A program made the position numbers and the translations under genes. The notes under the pieces were generated by a model. The model did not search any database and was not told where the DNA came from. It saw nothing but the letters and a program-made list of their open reading frames with translations. This document shows, piece by piece, positions 8,948 to 18,488 of a stretch of 64,000 bases of DNA. Source of the DNA: Persicobacter psychrovividus (GTDB taxonomy: Bacteria; Bacteroidota; Bacteroidia; Cytophagales; Cyclobacteriaceae); contig NZ_AP025292.1 of assembly GCF_036492425.1 (NCBI RefSeq), positions 2,852,001 to 2,916,000 of the forward strand, read 5' to 3'. Position 1 is the stretch's first letter, and the number at the start of each line of letters is the position of its first letter.

Positions 8948-11900
8948 TTAAAAATCATAGCCAATGGAAATCGACAATCTCGGCTTCCGTTGTTGATAAT
9001 CCTCCGTTGCCCAGGCTACATCAAATCGAACAAAGTAGCCGAGCATAGAAGTGCGAACACCTGTTCCATAACTATAAAGCCACGGGTTCTTAAAGTTGTT
9101 GATCTTCCCTTCGAAAGGCCCTCCATTAACAATATCAGTATTAATATTATTCTCTCTTGCAAAGGCTGATGGGCCCGTCCATGACGACCCAATGTCAAAG
9201 AAACCAATAAACTGCAAGTTCCTCAGAAAATTGGAGGAAATGGGCTCTTTGGACAGGTAGCGAATCAGTGGGATTCGTAATTCAGCATTTGCCAGCAAGA
9301 CATTCGACCCATTGAAAGTGTTATAATTGAACCCCCGCAAGTCAGTAACATATTCAGCAAACAACACATCCGAATTATTAACATCCTGCTTGAAGTATAG
9401 CGGATCACCCGACTCGGCGTCCAGTCCAGCATTGTCCGTTCGGTTGAAAAGCCAGTTATTGACCCCACCGAGCAAAAAGCTTTTCGAGCCTGGCCCAAAA
9501 AATCGACCATAGTACAGGCGTGTCGCCAACACAATCTCCCGGTGGATTTTAAAGTAATTTCGGAAATCCAAATCCATCTTTCCATAGTTCCTCAGATCAC
9601 CATATACCGAGCTGTAAGCCTCCACTCCTCCACGGAATCGCATCCCTTCACGCAAGTTTAAGCCCGTGCTTGTGGTATTATCGAAAACATATTCCGCCTT
9701 CAGTCCAAGATAAATGTTCTGAGGCTCCGAAGTCGGTACCAGAGGAGGGCTGATCAGGTTATCGGCACTCCGATCCACCCAATAGGTGTGGTTAAGAACA
9801 GAAGCCAGCGTAACTCTTGAACTGACACTCAACGGCAATGAAACACTGGCATCAATTTTATTCTGACGATACTGATGATCCGTAAAGTCCTGCGTCATCA
9901 TGTTCAGCACCCGACGGTCATAGCGCAAGCGATAATCAAGAAAGTGCTTCAGGTATTCATACTCCGCAAAGAAAGAGCCCGACCGGAAATCCGTTGCCAT
10001 CACAAATCCGCCATAAAAGCGGTGATCTTCGAGCAGGTCGGTCATTTCTGCCTCCATTTGCACACCAAAGCCCATCAGAGGGTCAATTACAAAAGAGGTC
10101 AGTAAATTATTCATTCTGAAATAGGTCTCATAATTTTCTGGACCCAACACCTCAGAATCCCGACGCATCAAACGGTATTTCGTCAGGAAGGACTCTCGTT
10201 TTTTAGCCACAGGCGGCCCCGCAACATCGAACTCGTAATCGTCAGTATTAATCAAGCCTTGCTCTTCTTCAATATAAGAGGACGTATTCAGTCCCGTGCT
10301 GTCCAGTTGATCAGGAGCCGTAAGGGCCTTCGACAGCGAATCCAGCTGAAGGCTGCTTGGGCTGCGCAAAGTTTCATTGAATTTTTCCAGCTCCTGCTCC
10401 ACCCTGCGCAATGAATCAGCGATAGCCTCCTTTTTGCGCATGATCAATTTATTACGGACCTTTTTAGCATTCAGCAACTGTCTTCTTCCTGTCGCTGGTG
10501 TGAAGATACTCTGCCCCAAGGGTGCGTTGGCCTGATAGTAAATAAAGTCCTGATCCCCTTTCTTGGCAATGAAACTAAAATTGTTGTCAGGCCCAATGTC
10601 ATAATCATGAATACTCACTGCATAATTGGACACCTGCTGATAAAGCTGATTTTCGAGATCATATCGGTAGAGGTTTCGAATCCCTTGCTGATCACTCAAG
10701 TAATAAAAGTACCGATCTGAAACAGGCACTGGTTGCATATTCTTTCCAATATTCCGCGTTACCCTGGTCAGCACTTTTCTTGTCGTATCAAGGTTATACA
10801 GAAAGATATTATAGCTTTCGGGCATGTTCAACAACTCGCCTTCCTTGACACTCAAAGTATCTGACACCCTGTTGGATGCAAATACAATACTGTTGGTGTT
10901 TGGGATAAATCGAGGCTGACGGTCATCGTAAAGGTCTTTGGTGATCATCCGTAGGGAGAATCGTTTCAGCGAAACCAAAAACAAACCATTGCGCCCTTTT
11001 CGGTCGCCAGCAATGACCCCTACATTGCTGTCTTTCTTAATATCAAATGCTGTAACATTATTGATCCGGTTCAGTGGGCGCTCCAAAAACGATTTCGAAG
11101 ACAACGAATACATCTGCAGGTAACTCTGCCCTTTCTTCAGGTAGATAATCCCCAGTTGGTCATCATCTTTCCAGCTGACCAAAGGCAATTGCCCTTTCAC
11201 CTGCTGATTCACCACTTTGAATCCTGTTTTTAAGATCACCTTCTCTTTGCCTGAAGCGATCTCTCGGATAACGACATTATATTTCCCTGACTTATTGACC
11301 GCATAGGCCATCTTACTCCCGTCAGGACTAATCCGGATATTGTCATAAGCTTTCGATTGCCCATTCTTTGAGGTAATGGCCAACTGATCCGCCGGCATCT
11401 GATAAGTTCCGACCACATTGGCAGACATATCAGTATAAAAACGTTGCCATTCGGCGATAAATTCTGGGTACGAAATCCCGAGCGTACTTACTATACTGCG
11501 CTCCTCGTTTCGGATAATCCTGGTGAGGTTAAGGATATTTGAAAGGTTTGCCTTTCCGTATCGCTCCGCAATAAAGTTCCAAATTGACTGCCCAAGCAAT
11601 TCAGCCTCCGGGCCGCTATAACTGTTGACCCTCTTAAAGTCTTTGGATAAAATTAATTCCCGAACGAAATCATCCATTTCCACAGACCACCCCTTGGAGA
11701 TATATGCCGAAGCCCCAGTAACAAACCAGGTGGGCAAATGTAGCAGATACGCGCTTTGGAACATCTCCGCCAATGAGCCGCCAAACATCATATCCTCCAC
11801 CAATAATTTTCCCACATTATAAAGCAGCGTTTCTCGGTACTCGGTCATGGTGCCAGGCACGGCCATTTCCACATGAGATTTCGTGAAGTTCGTTTGCCCC

Positions 11901-12244
11901 CCGATTGTATATTGATTGCCATTGAGCCCTACATTACTCTGGCGCAAATCATCTTCGGAGTTATAAAGAAAAATTTTGATTTTGGAATAGGGCGAATAGC
12001 CTATGGCATCGGTCATTTTGTCGAATTCCTTTTCAAGATATTCTATGCCGAGTTTAGCCGTTTTCTGGCCCCCTTCATAATAAAAGATATCGAAGTTGTC
12101 GGTACTGTAATACTGCCACTTTTTCACCTTGTACTGGATCCTGTTTTTACCGAACTGATCGCGCAATGCCTGCGCATCGGCAGTCAGGTTCAACTGAAAA
12201 AATAGAGATGCAAAAAGTGCACAAATTAATAGGCGATGATACAT
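8948..12244 (-). CDS. TolB-like propeller / Omp85-like barrel outer-membrane protein
   Basis: A large exported protein (about 1098 residues from the ATG at 12244, which gives the signal peptide MYHRLLICALFASLFFQLNL ending TADAQ; an upstream in-frame start at 12310 would bury it). The first third includes a peptidase-like region (WQYYSTDNFDIFYYEGG). Next come WD40/TolB-type beta-propeller repeats (RISPDGSKMAYAVNKSGKYN). The last 350 residues look like a surface-antigen (Omp85/BamA-type) beta-barrel, with DLRGFNYN and the terminal strand RLSISIGYDF ending in phenylalanine. Function is unknown; the layout suggests a surface protein that scaffolds or processes something at the outer membrane. No partner gene lies next to it. 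Confidence 0.75.
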   Translation of the reverse strand: MYHRLLICALFASLFFQLNLTADAQALRDQFGKNRIQYKVKKWQYYSTDNFDIFYYEGGQKTAKLGIEYLEKEFDKMTDAIGYSPYSKIKIFLYNSEDDLRQSNVGLNGNQYTIGGQTNFTKSHVEMAVPGTMTEYRETLLYNVGKLLVEDMMFGGSLAEMFQSAYLLHLPTWFVTGASAYISKGWSVEMDDFVRELILSKDFKRVNSYSGPEAELLGQSIWNFIAERYGKANLSNILNLTRIIRNEERSIVSTLGISYPEFIAEWQRFYTDMSANVVGTYQMPADQLAITSKNGQSKAYDNIRISPDGSKMAYAVNKSGKYNVVIREIASGKEKVILKTGFKVVNQQVKGQLPLVSWKDDDQLGIIYLKKGQSYLQMYSLSSKSFLERPLNRINNVTAFDIKKDSNVGVIAGDRKGRNGLFLVSLKRFSLRMITKDLYDDRQPRFIPNTNSIVFASNRVSDTLSVKEGELLNMPESYNIFLYNLDTTRKVLTRVTRNIGKNMQPVPVSDRYFYYLSDQQGIRNLYRYDLENQLYQQVSNYAVSIHDYDIGPDNNFSFIAKKGDQDFIYYQANAPLGQSIFTPATGRRQLLNAKKVRNKLIMRKKEAIADSLRRVEQELEKFNETLRSPSSLQLDSLSKALTAPDQLDSTGLNTSSYIEEEQGLINTDDYEFDVAGPPVAKKRESFLTKYRLMRRDSEVLGPENYETYFRMNNLLTSFVIDPLMGFGVQMEAEMTDLLEDHRFYGGFVMATDFRSGSFFAEYEYLKHFLDYRLRYDRRVLNMMTQDFTDHQYRQNKIDASVSLPLSVSSRVTLASVLNHTYWVDRSADNLISPPLVPTSEPQNIYLGLKAEYVFDNTTSTGLNLREGMRFRGGVEAYSSVYGDLRNYGKMDLDFRNYFKIHREIVLATRLYYGRFFGPGSKSFLLGGVNNWLFNRTDNAGLDAESGDPLYFKQDVNNSDVLFAEYVTDLRGFNYNTFNGSNVLLANAELRIPLIRYLSKEPISSNFLRNLQFIGFFDIGSSWTGPSAFARENNINTDIVNGGPFEGKINNFKNPWLYSYGTGVRTSMLGYFVRFDVAWATEDYQQRKPRLSISIGYDF

Positions 12245-12517
12245 AGGATTTTTTGTAGGTTTACTAAATGCGAGAGAGAACCTATCGATGCTATTGATGA
12301 ATTCATTCAAATCATAAAAAACAATGAAAACCTACACCTAAAAACATTAAAATCTCATTCTCAGGCCATAATAGTTTCACTCTCAATTGTTTTTTACGAA
12401 TGAATAATTGTTAACGTTGACCACAACGGCCCACATAAAACAATAAAAAATAAAAAAAGAACAAAAACTACCTATTTAAGCATTTTATCAATATTTCATT
12501 GGCCCATACATCTATTT

Positions 12518-13558
12518 TTAAGATTTGAAATACCTTAAAATACTGACTTCTTCAGAGATAGGCTTTTGATGCAATAAGAGCGACTTTAGCGCTGCCCCAA
12601 AATAAGGCGCCAAAGAAACCCCTTTAGACCCCAAACCACCAAAAATATAAATATTTGAATATTCAGGATGCTGACCAACAAACGGGCGACGGTCTTTTGT
12701 TGCAGGACGGACCCCCGCCTGATGCTTCACCAACTCAAAGGGTAATTGCCAAAAGGCCGCCAGTTTTTCGGTGATTATCCGTTTGCCTTTTTCCGTGATC
12801 GCATTACTCAGGTCTGCGTGGTCATAGGTAGAGCCTGTTTTATATAAACCGTTCCCCATTGGCAACACAAAAACGCCTTTATTATATATTTTTTCCAGTT
12901 CACGATCCGATTTAAACATCAAAACTTCCCCGCGTACAGGTCGGAAAGGAAGCCAATTCCAGTACTGACTTTCTGCCACCGATTTCCCTTGTGCGTAAAT
13001 AATGCCTTTGGCGGTGTACCCCTTATATTTTACGCCTTCGGAACTATGATGCAACTCTTGTTCATCAAACACCTCTTCAAGGTAATCCTCCCCCAAATAT
13101 GTTCGATAGGCATCCAGTAAAGGATTTAAATCTGCCCAGCCCGACTGCAACATCGAAACACCTCCTATAGGCGCATGAATCCCCTCTTCAGCCACGGCAT
13201 TCAGATTTTCAATAAAAGGTTCGTAACGGTGATCCGCACTTTTTCCGCTTAAATCATTCTGATCGGCAATTTCAGCATATGGTCGGTAAATCGATATTGG
13301 ATGAAGAAAATGGGTTTTCGTTGCCGATTCCATCTCCCTGTAAAAAGGCCAAAGGTAAGGAAAGAGCTCCTCGGCCTTCCACGAGAGTACAATTTTCCGC
13401 CCTGTCAATGGGTTCAGCAAGCCTCCTGCCACCCGCGACGAACTGTTTTGATCTGTTTTATTGATGACAAGCACACGGCAGCCCTCCGCTTTCAGTTGAA
13501 AGCTGAGTACTGTACCTGCGATTCCTTGCCCGATAATAATGTAATCGTAAGATTGCAT
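12518..13558 (-). CDS. FAD-dependent oxidoreductase (DAO family)
   Basis: A 346-residue flavoenzyme with the amino-terminal dinucleotide-binding loop GQGIAG (residues 9-14), a VAGGLLNPLTGRK segment, and the carboxy-terminal FAD contact IYIFGGLGSKGVSLAPYFG, typical of the D-amino-acid-oxidase/MnmC carboxy-terminal family. The amine substrate cannot be read from the sequence. MnmC identity is unlikely because no methyltransferase domain is fused or adjacent. It is divergent from the MBL-fold gene with about 70 bases between start codons. The 273 bases between it and the preceding minus-strand start are AT-rich and hold no gene. Confidence 0.82.
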   Translation of the reverse strand: MQSYDYIIIGQGIAGTVLSFQLKAEGCRVLVINKTDQNSSSRVAGGLLNPLTGRKIVLSWKAEELFPYLWPFYREMESATKTHFLHPISIYRPYAEIADQNDLSGKSADHRYEPFIENLNAVAEEGIHAPIGGVSMLQSGWADLNPLLDAYRTYLGEDYLEEVFDEQELHHSSEGVKYKGYTAKGIIYAQGKSVAESQYWNWLPFRPVRGEVLMFKSDRELEKIYNKGVFVLPMGNGLYKTGSTYDHADLSNAITEKGKRIITEKLAAFWQLPFELVKHQAGVRPATKDRRPFVGQHPEYSNIYIFGGLGSKGVSLAPYFGAALKSLLLHQKPISEEVSILRYFKS

Positions 13559-13626
13559 AGTATATTGTTTGAGATTATGGTTTTTGCCGATTAATGAAGA
13601 AATTTAGGGCTAAATATTTAAAAGTT

Positions 13627-14265
13627 ATGCAAATCAAAGTTTTTCCATTCAATGCTTTTTCTGAAAACACCTATATCCTTTATGACGACACCAAAGAGGC
13701 CGTCATTATTGATCCGGGTTGCTACACAGAAGAGGAGCAAGAAACCCTTCAAGACTTTATTGAGGCTGAAGGTTTAAAAGTTGTTGCACTGCTGAACACC
13801 CACGCGCATGTTGACCACGTTCTGGGCAACGCATTCGTTAAGCGTACTTACGGCGTAAAATTACACCTGCACGCCGACGACTACCCGACGCTGGCATCTG
13901 TTGATGAATACGCCGGCATGTGGGGATTCGAAAACTATGAACCCGCTACTGCCGACGAAACCCTCACCGACGGGCAAGAATTCACCTTCGGAGAAACCAC
14001 TTTAAAAGTACTTTTTGTTCCTGGCCATTGCCCTGGCCATGTGGCTTTTTATCACGACGACAGCCAGCAGGTGATTGGTGGCGACTGCTTATTCCACCGC
14101 GGAATTGGCCGTACAGACCTCCCTGGAGGGAACATCATGAAATTGGGCAAATCTTTGCGGGAGAAGTTGTATATGCTTCCCGATGAAACGATCGTGTACC
14201 CTGGTCATGGGCTGACCACCACGATTGGCGAAGAAAAAGCCCACAATCCATTTATCAGAAAATAA
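13627..14265 (+). CDS. MBL-fold metallohydrolase, glyoxalase II-like
   Basis: A 212-residue metallo-beta-lactamase fold hydrolase. The metal-binding motif HAHVDH occupies residues 59-64, with further ligands in FVPGHCPGH, GGDCLFHRG and the final VYPGHG. Such Bacteroidota proteins are usually annotated as hydroxyacylglutathione hydrolase-like; the natural thioester is unknown. The ATG at 13627 is chosen over the in-frame one at 13594 because family members begin just before KVFPFNAFSENTY. The stop is 8 bases before pssA, so these two are probably co-transcribed and lead into the porU-porV block. Confidence 0.87.
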   Translation: MQIKVFPFNAFSENTYILYDDTKEAVIIDPGCYTEEEQETLQDFIEAEGLKVVALLNTHAHVDHVLGNAFVKRTYGVKLHLHADDYPTLASVDEYAGMWGFENYEPATADETLTDGQEFTFGETTLKVLFVPGHCPGHVAFYHDDSQQVIGGDCLFHRGIGRTDLPGGNIMKLGKSLREKLYMLPDETIVYPGHGLTTTIGEEKAHNPFIRK

Positions 14266-14273
14266 GATACGTT

Positions 14274-14975
14274 TTGAAAATTTTCAACATACCCAATACC
14301 CTCACCTGTGGTAACCTTACCTCGGGCTGTGTGGGTATTGTCATGGCATTCCACGGCAATTTGCTGTGGGCTGCCGCTTTAATTTGGATAGGCGCCATTT
14401 TCGATTTTTTCGATGGCTTCTCTGCCCGCCTGCTAAAACAATTCTCGCCAATTGGTGGTGATTTGGACTCTCTTGCAGATATGGTAACTTTCGGGGTACT
14501 GCCATCGGTTATCTACTTTCAGTTGCTCAGCAATATTGAACACCTGCCAAGTTACCTGCCCTACCTGGCCTTTATTATGGCGGCATTCTCTGCATTGCGC
14601 CTGGCAAAATTCAATGTCGATGATCGGCAAACCACATCATTCGTTGGACTGCCAACACCTGCCAACGCAATATTCGTCAGCGCTTTACCTTTTATACTCT
14701 CTGATAATATCCTGAATGCGCAAAATTGGCTCTTAAATCCTTATTTGCTATTGATTTTGGTGGTTATTTTCTCTTTCTTATTGATTGCTGAAATTCCAAT
14801 GTTTGCCCTCAAGTTCAAAACTTACGGATGGAAAGGCAATGAGATAATTTACAGCTTCCTGCTGATTTCCGCCATTGCCATTGTGGCACTGAAAGTTGCC
14901 AGTATTCCATTTATCATTTTATTGTATATTCTAATTTCAGTGATTAGAGCTGTTGGCAAGCCCAAGCAAGCTTAA
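14274..14975 (+). CDS. pssA: CDP-diacylglycerol-serine O-phosphatidyltransferase
   Basis: Makes phosphatidylserine, the precursor of phosphatidylethanolamine, from CDP-diacylglycerol and serine at the inner membrane. The CDP-alcohol phosphotransferase signature D-x2-DG-x2-AR-x8-G-x3-D-x3-D is complete in the stretch from DFFDGFSAR to DSLAD (about residues 43-69). The remaining sequence is mainly hydrophobic helices, and 233 residues is the family length. Start codon is TTG at 14274 (KIFNIPNTLTCGN is the conserved amino terminus); no ATG is available before the motif region. It stands 17 bases before porU. Confidence 0.92.
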   Translation: MKIFNIPNTLTCGNLTSGCVGIVMAFHGNLLWAAALIWIGAIFDFFDGFSARLLKQFSPIGGDLDSLADMVTFGVLPSVIYFQLLSNIEHLPSYLPYLAFIMAAFSALRLAKFNVDDRQTTSFVGLPTPANAIFVSALPFILSDNILNAQNWLLNPYLLLILVVIFSFLLIAEIPMFALKFKTYGWKGNEIIYSFLLISAIAIVALKVASIPFIILLYILISVIRAVGKPKQA

Positions 14976-14992
14976 CAACACCCCTACTTCAT

Positions 14993-17900
14993 ATGTACAC
15001 CAGCATGGATCAAAAACTTCAACATATTCCGTTCCTTACTTTTTTCATTGCCCTGATCATGGTCATTATGGGAACCTCCACTGCTTTTGCCGAGGGCGTT
15101 TCACAGCTTTCCACAGGAAAGTGGGTGAAGCTTAAGGTAACGCGGAATGGGGTATATAAAGTAGATCGGAATATGTTGGCTTCCATGGGTTTTGATGTCG
15201 ATCAGCTCGACCCGCGAAAACTGGCCGTTTACGGAAAACCTGGTGGCATGCTTCCTCAGCCCAACGACCAAAACCAAATTGACCAACTTGCTGAAATGGC
15301 TATTGAGGTTACGGGCGAGGAAGATGGCCGATTTGACAACACCGACCTGTTACTGTTTTATGCTGAAGGTCCCGATCGCATATATTACGATGATGCCTCA
15401 GATTTTATCAGTACCGAAAAAAACCTTTACAGCCGTGACGCTTATGTGTTCCTGACCCTGAAAGCGGAAACAGGCAAAAGGCTCTCCACTTCCGAAGACC
15501 AACAGACTGGAACGATTTTCAATACCTTTACGGAAGTAATCGCCCATGAAGAAGAAACCTATAACCTGCTGGGAGAATCTGGCAGAATGTGGTTTGGTGA
15601 ACGCTTCGCCGAGCAAGGAAGCAAAACCCTGGATTTTAACGTCGCTGGCCTCTCCTCTGACGGTACACTAAGTGTAGAGCTGCGGACCTTAAACACCACC
15701 TTTGGCAGCTCCGATTTTAATGTTGCTGTAAATGGCAATGCCCTGGGCACACTAAAAGTAGATGGAATTTCTGATGCTTCATACAGCGATAAAGGCATTT
15801 TGGGGCAGGGCTATTTTTCGGCACCCTCCGTACTGGTGGTCGATCCAAACTCACAGGCACTCAATTTCACCATTACATTGAGCTCCTCCAACCAGCCTAA
15901 CCGCTACTATGGCTACCTCGATGCACTCGGCATTAATGTAGAAAGAAAACTTCAGCTTTATGATGGCATGACGGTCTTTAGCCAAAAAAGAGCCGTCGGT
16001 CAGGAATTTCAGCAATACCAAGTGGCCAATGCCAACAGCAACACACAGGTTTGGAACGTTACCGATTTCCAAAACGCCAGCAATCAAAATGCTCGCCTGA
16101 GTGGGGCAACTCTTACTTTCGGAACAAATGGCACGGCTTGGCAACAATTTGTGGCTTTCAACCCTTCGGAGAGCCTCACACCCGAATTTATCGAGGATTT
16201 ACCTGCCTCCGATCTACGTTCACAAACCAATGTCGATCTGATCATTATCAGCCCTGCTGAATTTATGAGCGCGGCAACAGAACTCGCCAAACACCGCACA
16301 GCCCAAGGGCTTTCGGTACAGGTTGCCGACCTCGCCAACATCTACAATGAGTTCTCCTTCGGAGCCCAGGATATATCAGCAATCCGGAATTACGCCCGAT
16401 ATGTTTATGAAAAAGGAAACCATCAGTTAAAATATTTACTGCTCTTCGGCGATTGCTCTTTTGATTATTTAGACCGATCGTCCAAAGACACCAATTTCGT
16501 TCCCGTTTACGAGTCCCGAAACTCCACTCACCCGATTTACTCTCATAGCTCGGATGATTACTTCGGCTTTCTTGAAGCCAATGAGGGAGCGTGGGAAGAA
16601 AACAGAAGTGGCGATCATACCCTTGAGATCGGTATTGGCCGACTGCCTGTGCAAACACTCGAGGAAGCCAATATCCTGGTGCAGAAACTTAAAAACTACG
16701 ATCAATCCCCAATGGGTGACTGGAAATCTAAGGTGATTTATGTGGCCGACGACGGCGACAACAACCTGCATCAAAAGCAAGCCAATGAAATCGCTCAGCT
16801 GGTTCATCAGGAAGCCCCTGCCTTCTGCCCTGAAAAAATATTCCTTGATGCACATATCCGTGACAGTGGAAACAGAGGCCGATCTGCTGCTACAGAGAAA
16901 GCCATTCAGAAGGCTTTTCATGATGGTGCATTTCTGATCAGCTATCAGGGCCACGGGAGTTTTGACCAATGGGCCAACGAGAATATCTTTACCATTCCTC
17001 ATATTTATGAGCTGAACAATAGCGAACATCTGCCAATTGTAATCACGGCAACCTGTGATTTTGGTGTTTACGATCACCCCAATATTGAAAGCGGGGCGGA
17101 ATTATTGCTCAAAAGGGCTGAAGGTGGCGCTATTGCGATGGTGACCACCACCAGGAAGGTCTTCGCCTCTACCAACCAAAAACTGAATATTGCCTTTACG
17201 CATGCGCTTTTTCAGCGCCAGCAGGATGGCAGCCGTCCGCGCCTCGGGGATGTGATCCGAATGACAAAAAATAACGCCCTCGAAGGGGCAGTCAATCGAA
17301 ATTTTGCACTTCTCGGCGATCCGTCCATGCCTTTGGGTACAGCGAAGCAGGAGGTTCAATTCAATACCATCAATGGTCAAAGCATTGATCAATTACCAAA
17401 TATTGCGGCATTGGACCATGTACATATCGAGGGGCAGGTAAATAAAGCTGATGGGGTGATTAATCCTCAGTTTAGTGGTATCGTTAATGTGAAATTGTTT
17501 GACAAAGCATTGCAGGAAGAAACCCTGGGCTTTCGTGACCCAAAAATGATTTATGATGTTTATGAAAACAGCCTTTTTAATGGGCAGGCTACTGTTAAGA
17601 ATGGTTTATTTTCGGTGGACTTTGTGGTCCCAAAAAATATCATCTATAAAAAAGACCTGGGAATTTTACAGGCTTATGCCTATGACAATACCGATCAGCA
17701 AGATGCCCTCGGAGGCACTAACCACCTGACTATCGGTGGAACTTCCGACCAGCCTGCCGTAGCCGAAAGGAAACCAGAAATCAATTTATTTATCAACGAT
17801 ACCCTATTTGCCGAAGGCGGCATGACTCCTCAGGATTTCAGCCTGATCGGCCAACTGAAATCATCGGTAGGCATACAGATTTCCCCGAACAATATCGGGC

Positions 17901-18418
17901 AAAACCCTACCGCCAAACTGGATGATCAAGCGCCTGAGCCATTAAATAAATTTATCCGCTCTGCCGTGGATGATTACACCACTGCCTGGATCGATTACCC
18001 CTTTGAAGGATTGCAGGAAGGACCGCATCAAATTACGGTAAAGGCTTATGATAATACGAATCAAATGGCCGAAGGGACACTCCATTTTATGGTCACACAA
18101 CAGGGGCAACTGATATTAAAAAACCTGATCAACTATCCAAATCCATTCAAAACAGCGACCACCTTTCGCTTTGAGCACAATGCTATTGGGGCTCCGCTTG
18201 ATGTTACCGTGACCATCTACAACCAACAGGGCCAACGTGTTAGTCAAATATTTAAGAGCTTTGATCACGCATCCTCAACAGTTGAGCTTGAGCAGTGGAA
18301 CCCGACCAACACTAATGTTGTCTTAACAACAGGAATGTACCTGTTTAAACTTCAGGTGGTAAATCATGACAATGGCGCTAAGGCTGAAAACTTCAACAGA
18401 TTTATTTATATACCATAA
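14993..18418 (+). CDS. porU: Type IX secretion system sortase PorU (C25-like peptidase)
   Basis: Cell-surface gingipain-like cysteine protease that removes the carboxy-terminal signal of type IX secretion cargo and attaches it to lipopolysaccharide. A signal peptide is near residues 5-33 (ending STAFA). The amino-terminal domain begins GKWVKLKVTRNGVYKV as in PorU. The catalytic dyad is His654 in YQGHGSFDQW and Cys688 in ITATCDFGVYD. The carboxy-terminal part holds a type IX sorting-domain-like end (LINYPNPFKTATTFRFEHN, then YIP). Length of 1141 residues is typical. porV follows 70 bases downstream. The two proteins act together in the attachment complex. Confidence 0.95.
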   Translation: MYTSMDQKLQHIPFLTFFIALIMVIMGTSTAFAEGVSQLSTGKWVKLKVTRNGVYKVDRNMLASMGFDVDQLDPRKLAVYGKPGGMLPQPNDQNQIDQLAEMAIEVTGEEDGRFDNTDLLLFYAEGPDRIYYDDASDFISTEKNLYSRDAYVFLTLKAETGKRLSTSEDQQTGTIFNTFTEVIAHEEETYNLLGESGRMWFGERFAEQGSKTLDFNVAGLSSDGTLSVELRTLNTTFGSSDFNVAVNGNALGTLKVDGISDASYSDKGILGQGYFSAPSVLVVDPNSQALNFTITLSSSNQPNRYYGYLDALGINVERKLQLYDGMTVFSQKRAVGQEFQQYQVANANSNTQVWNVTDFQNASNQNARLSGATLTFGTNGTAWQQFVAFNPSESLTPEFIEDLPASDLRSQTNVDLIIISPAEFMSAATELAKHRTAQGLSVQVADLANIYNEFSFGAQDISAIRNYARYVYEKGNHQLKYLLLFGDCSFDYLDRSSKDTNFVPVYESRNSTHPIYSHSSDDYFGFLEANEGAWEENRSGDHTLEIGIGRLPVQTLEEANILVQKLKNYDQSPMGDWKSKVIYVADDGDNNLHQKQANEIAQLVHQEAPAFCPEKIFLDAHIRDSGNRGRSAATEKAIQKAFHDGAFLISYQGHGSFDQWANENIFTIPHIYELNNSEHLPIVITATCDFGVYDHPNIESGAELLLKRAEGGAIAMVTTTRKVFASTNQKLNIAFTHALFQRQQDGSRPRLGDVIRMTKNNALEGAVNRNFALLGDPSMPLGTAKQEVQFNTINGQSIDQLPNIAALDHVHIEGQVNKADGVINPQFSGIVNVKLFDKALQEETLGFRDPKMIYDVYENSLFNGQATVKNGLFSVDFVVPKNIIYKKDLGILQAYAYDNTDQQDALGGTNHLTIGGTSDQPAVAERKPEINLFINDTLFAEGGMTPQDFSLIGQLKSSVGIQISPNNIGQNPTAKLDDQAPEPLNKFIRSAVDDYTTAWIDYPFEGLQEGPHQITVKAYDNTNQMAEGTLHFMVTQQGQLILKNLINYPNPFKTATTFRFEHNAIGAPLDVTVTIYNQQGQRVSQIFKSFDHASSTVELEQWNPTNTNVVLTTGMYLFKLQVVNHDNGAKAENFNRFIYIP

Positions 18419-18488
18419 AATTAGTTATCTTGTGGATTATAGATTGCTGTTTCAAAAATAATTCTTTGACAACCTATTGAATTTTTCA

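Noticed and set aside
16469-17077. 202-codon minus-strand frame inside porU
   Set aside because: Shadow of porU, which has an intact catalytic dyad in this region.
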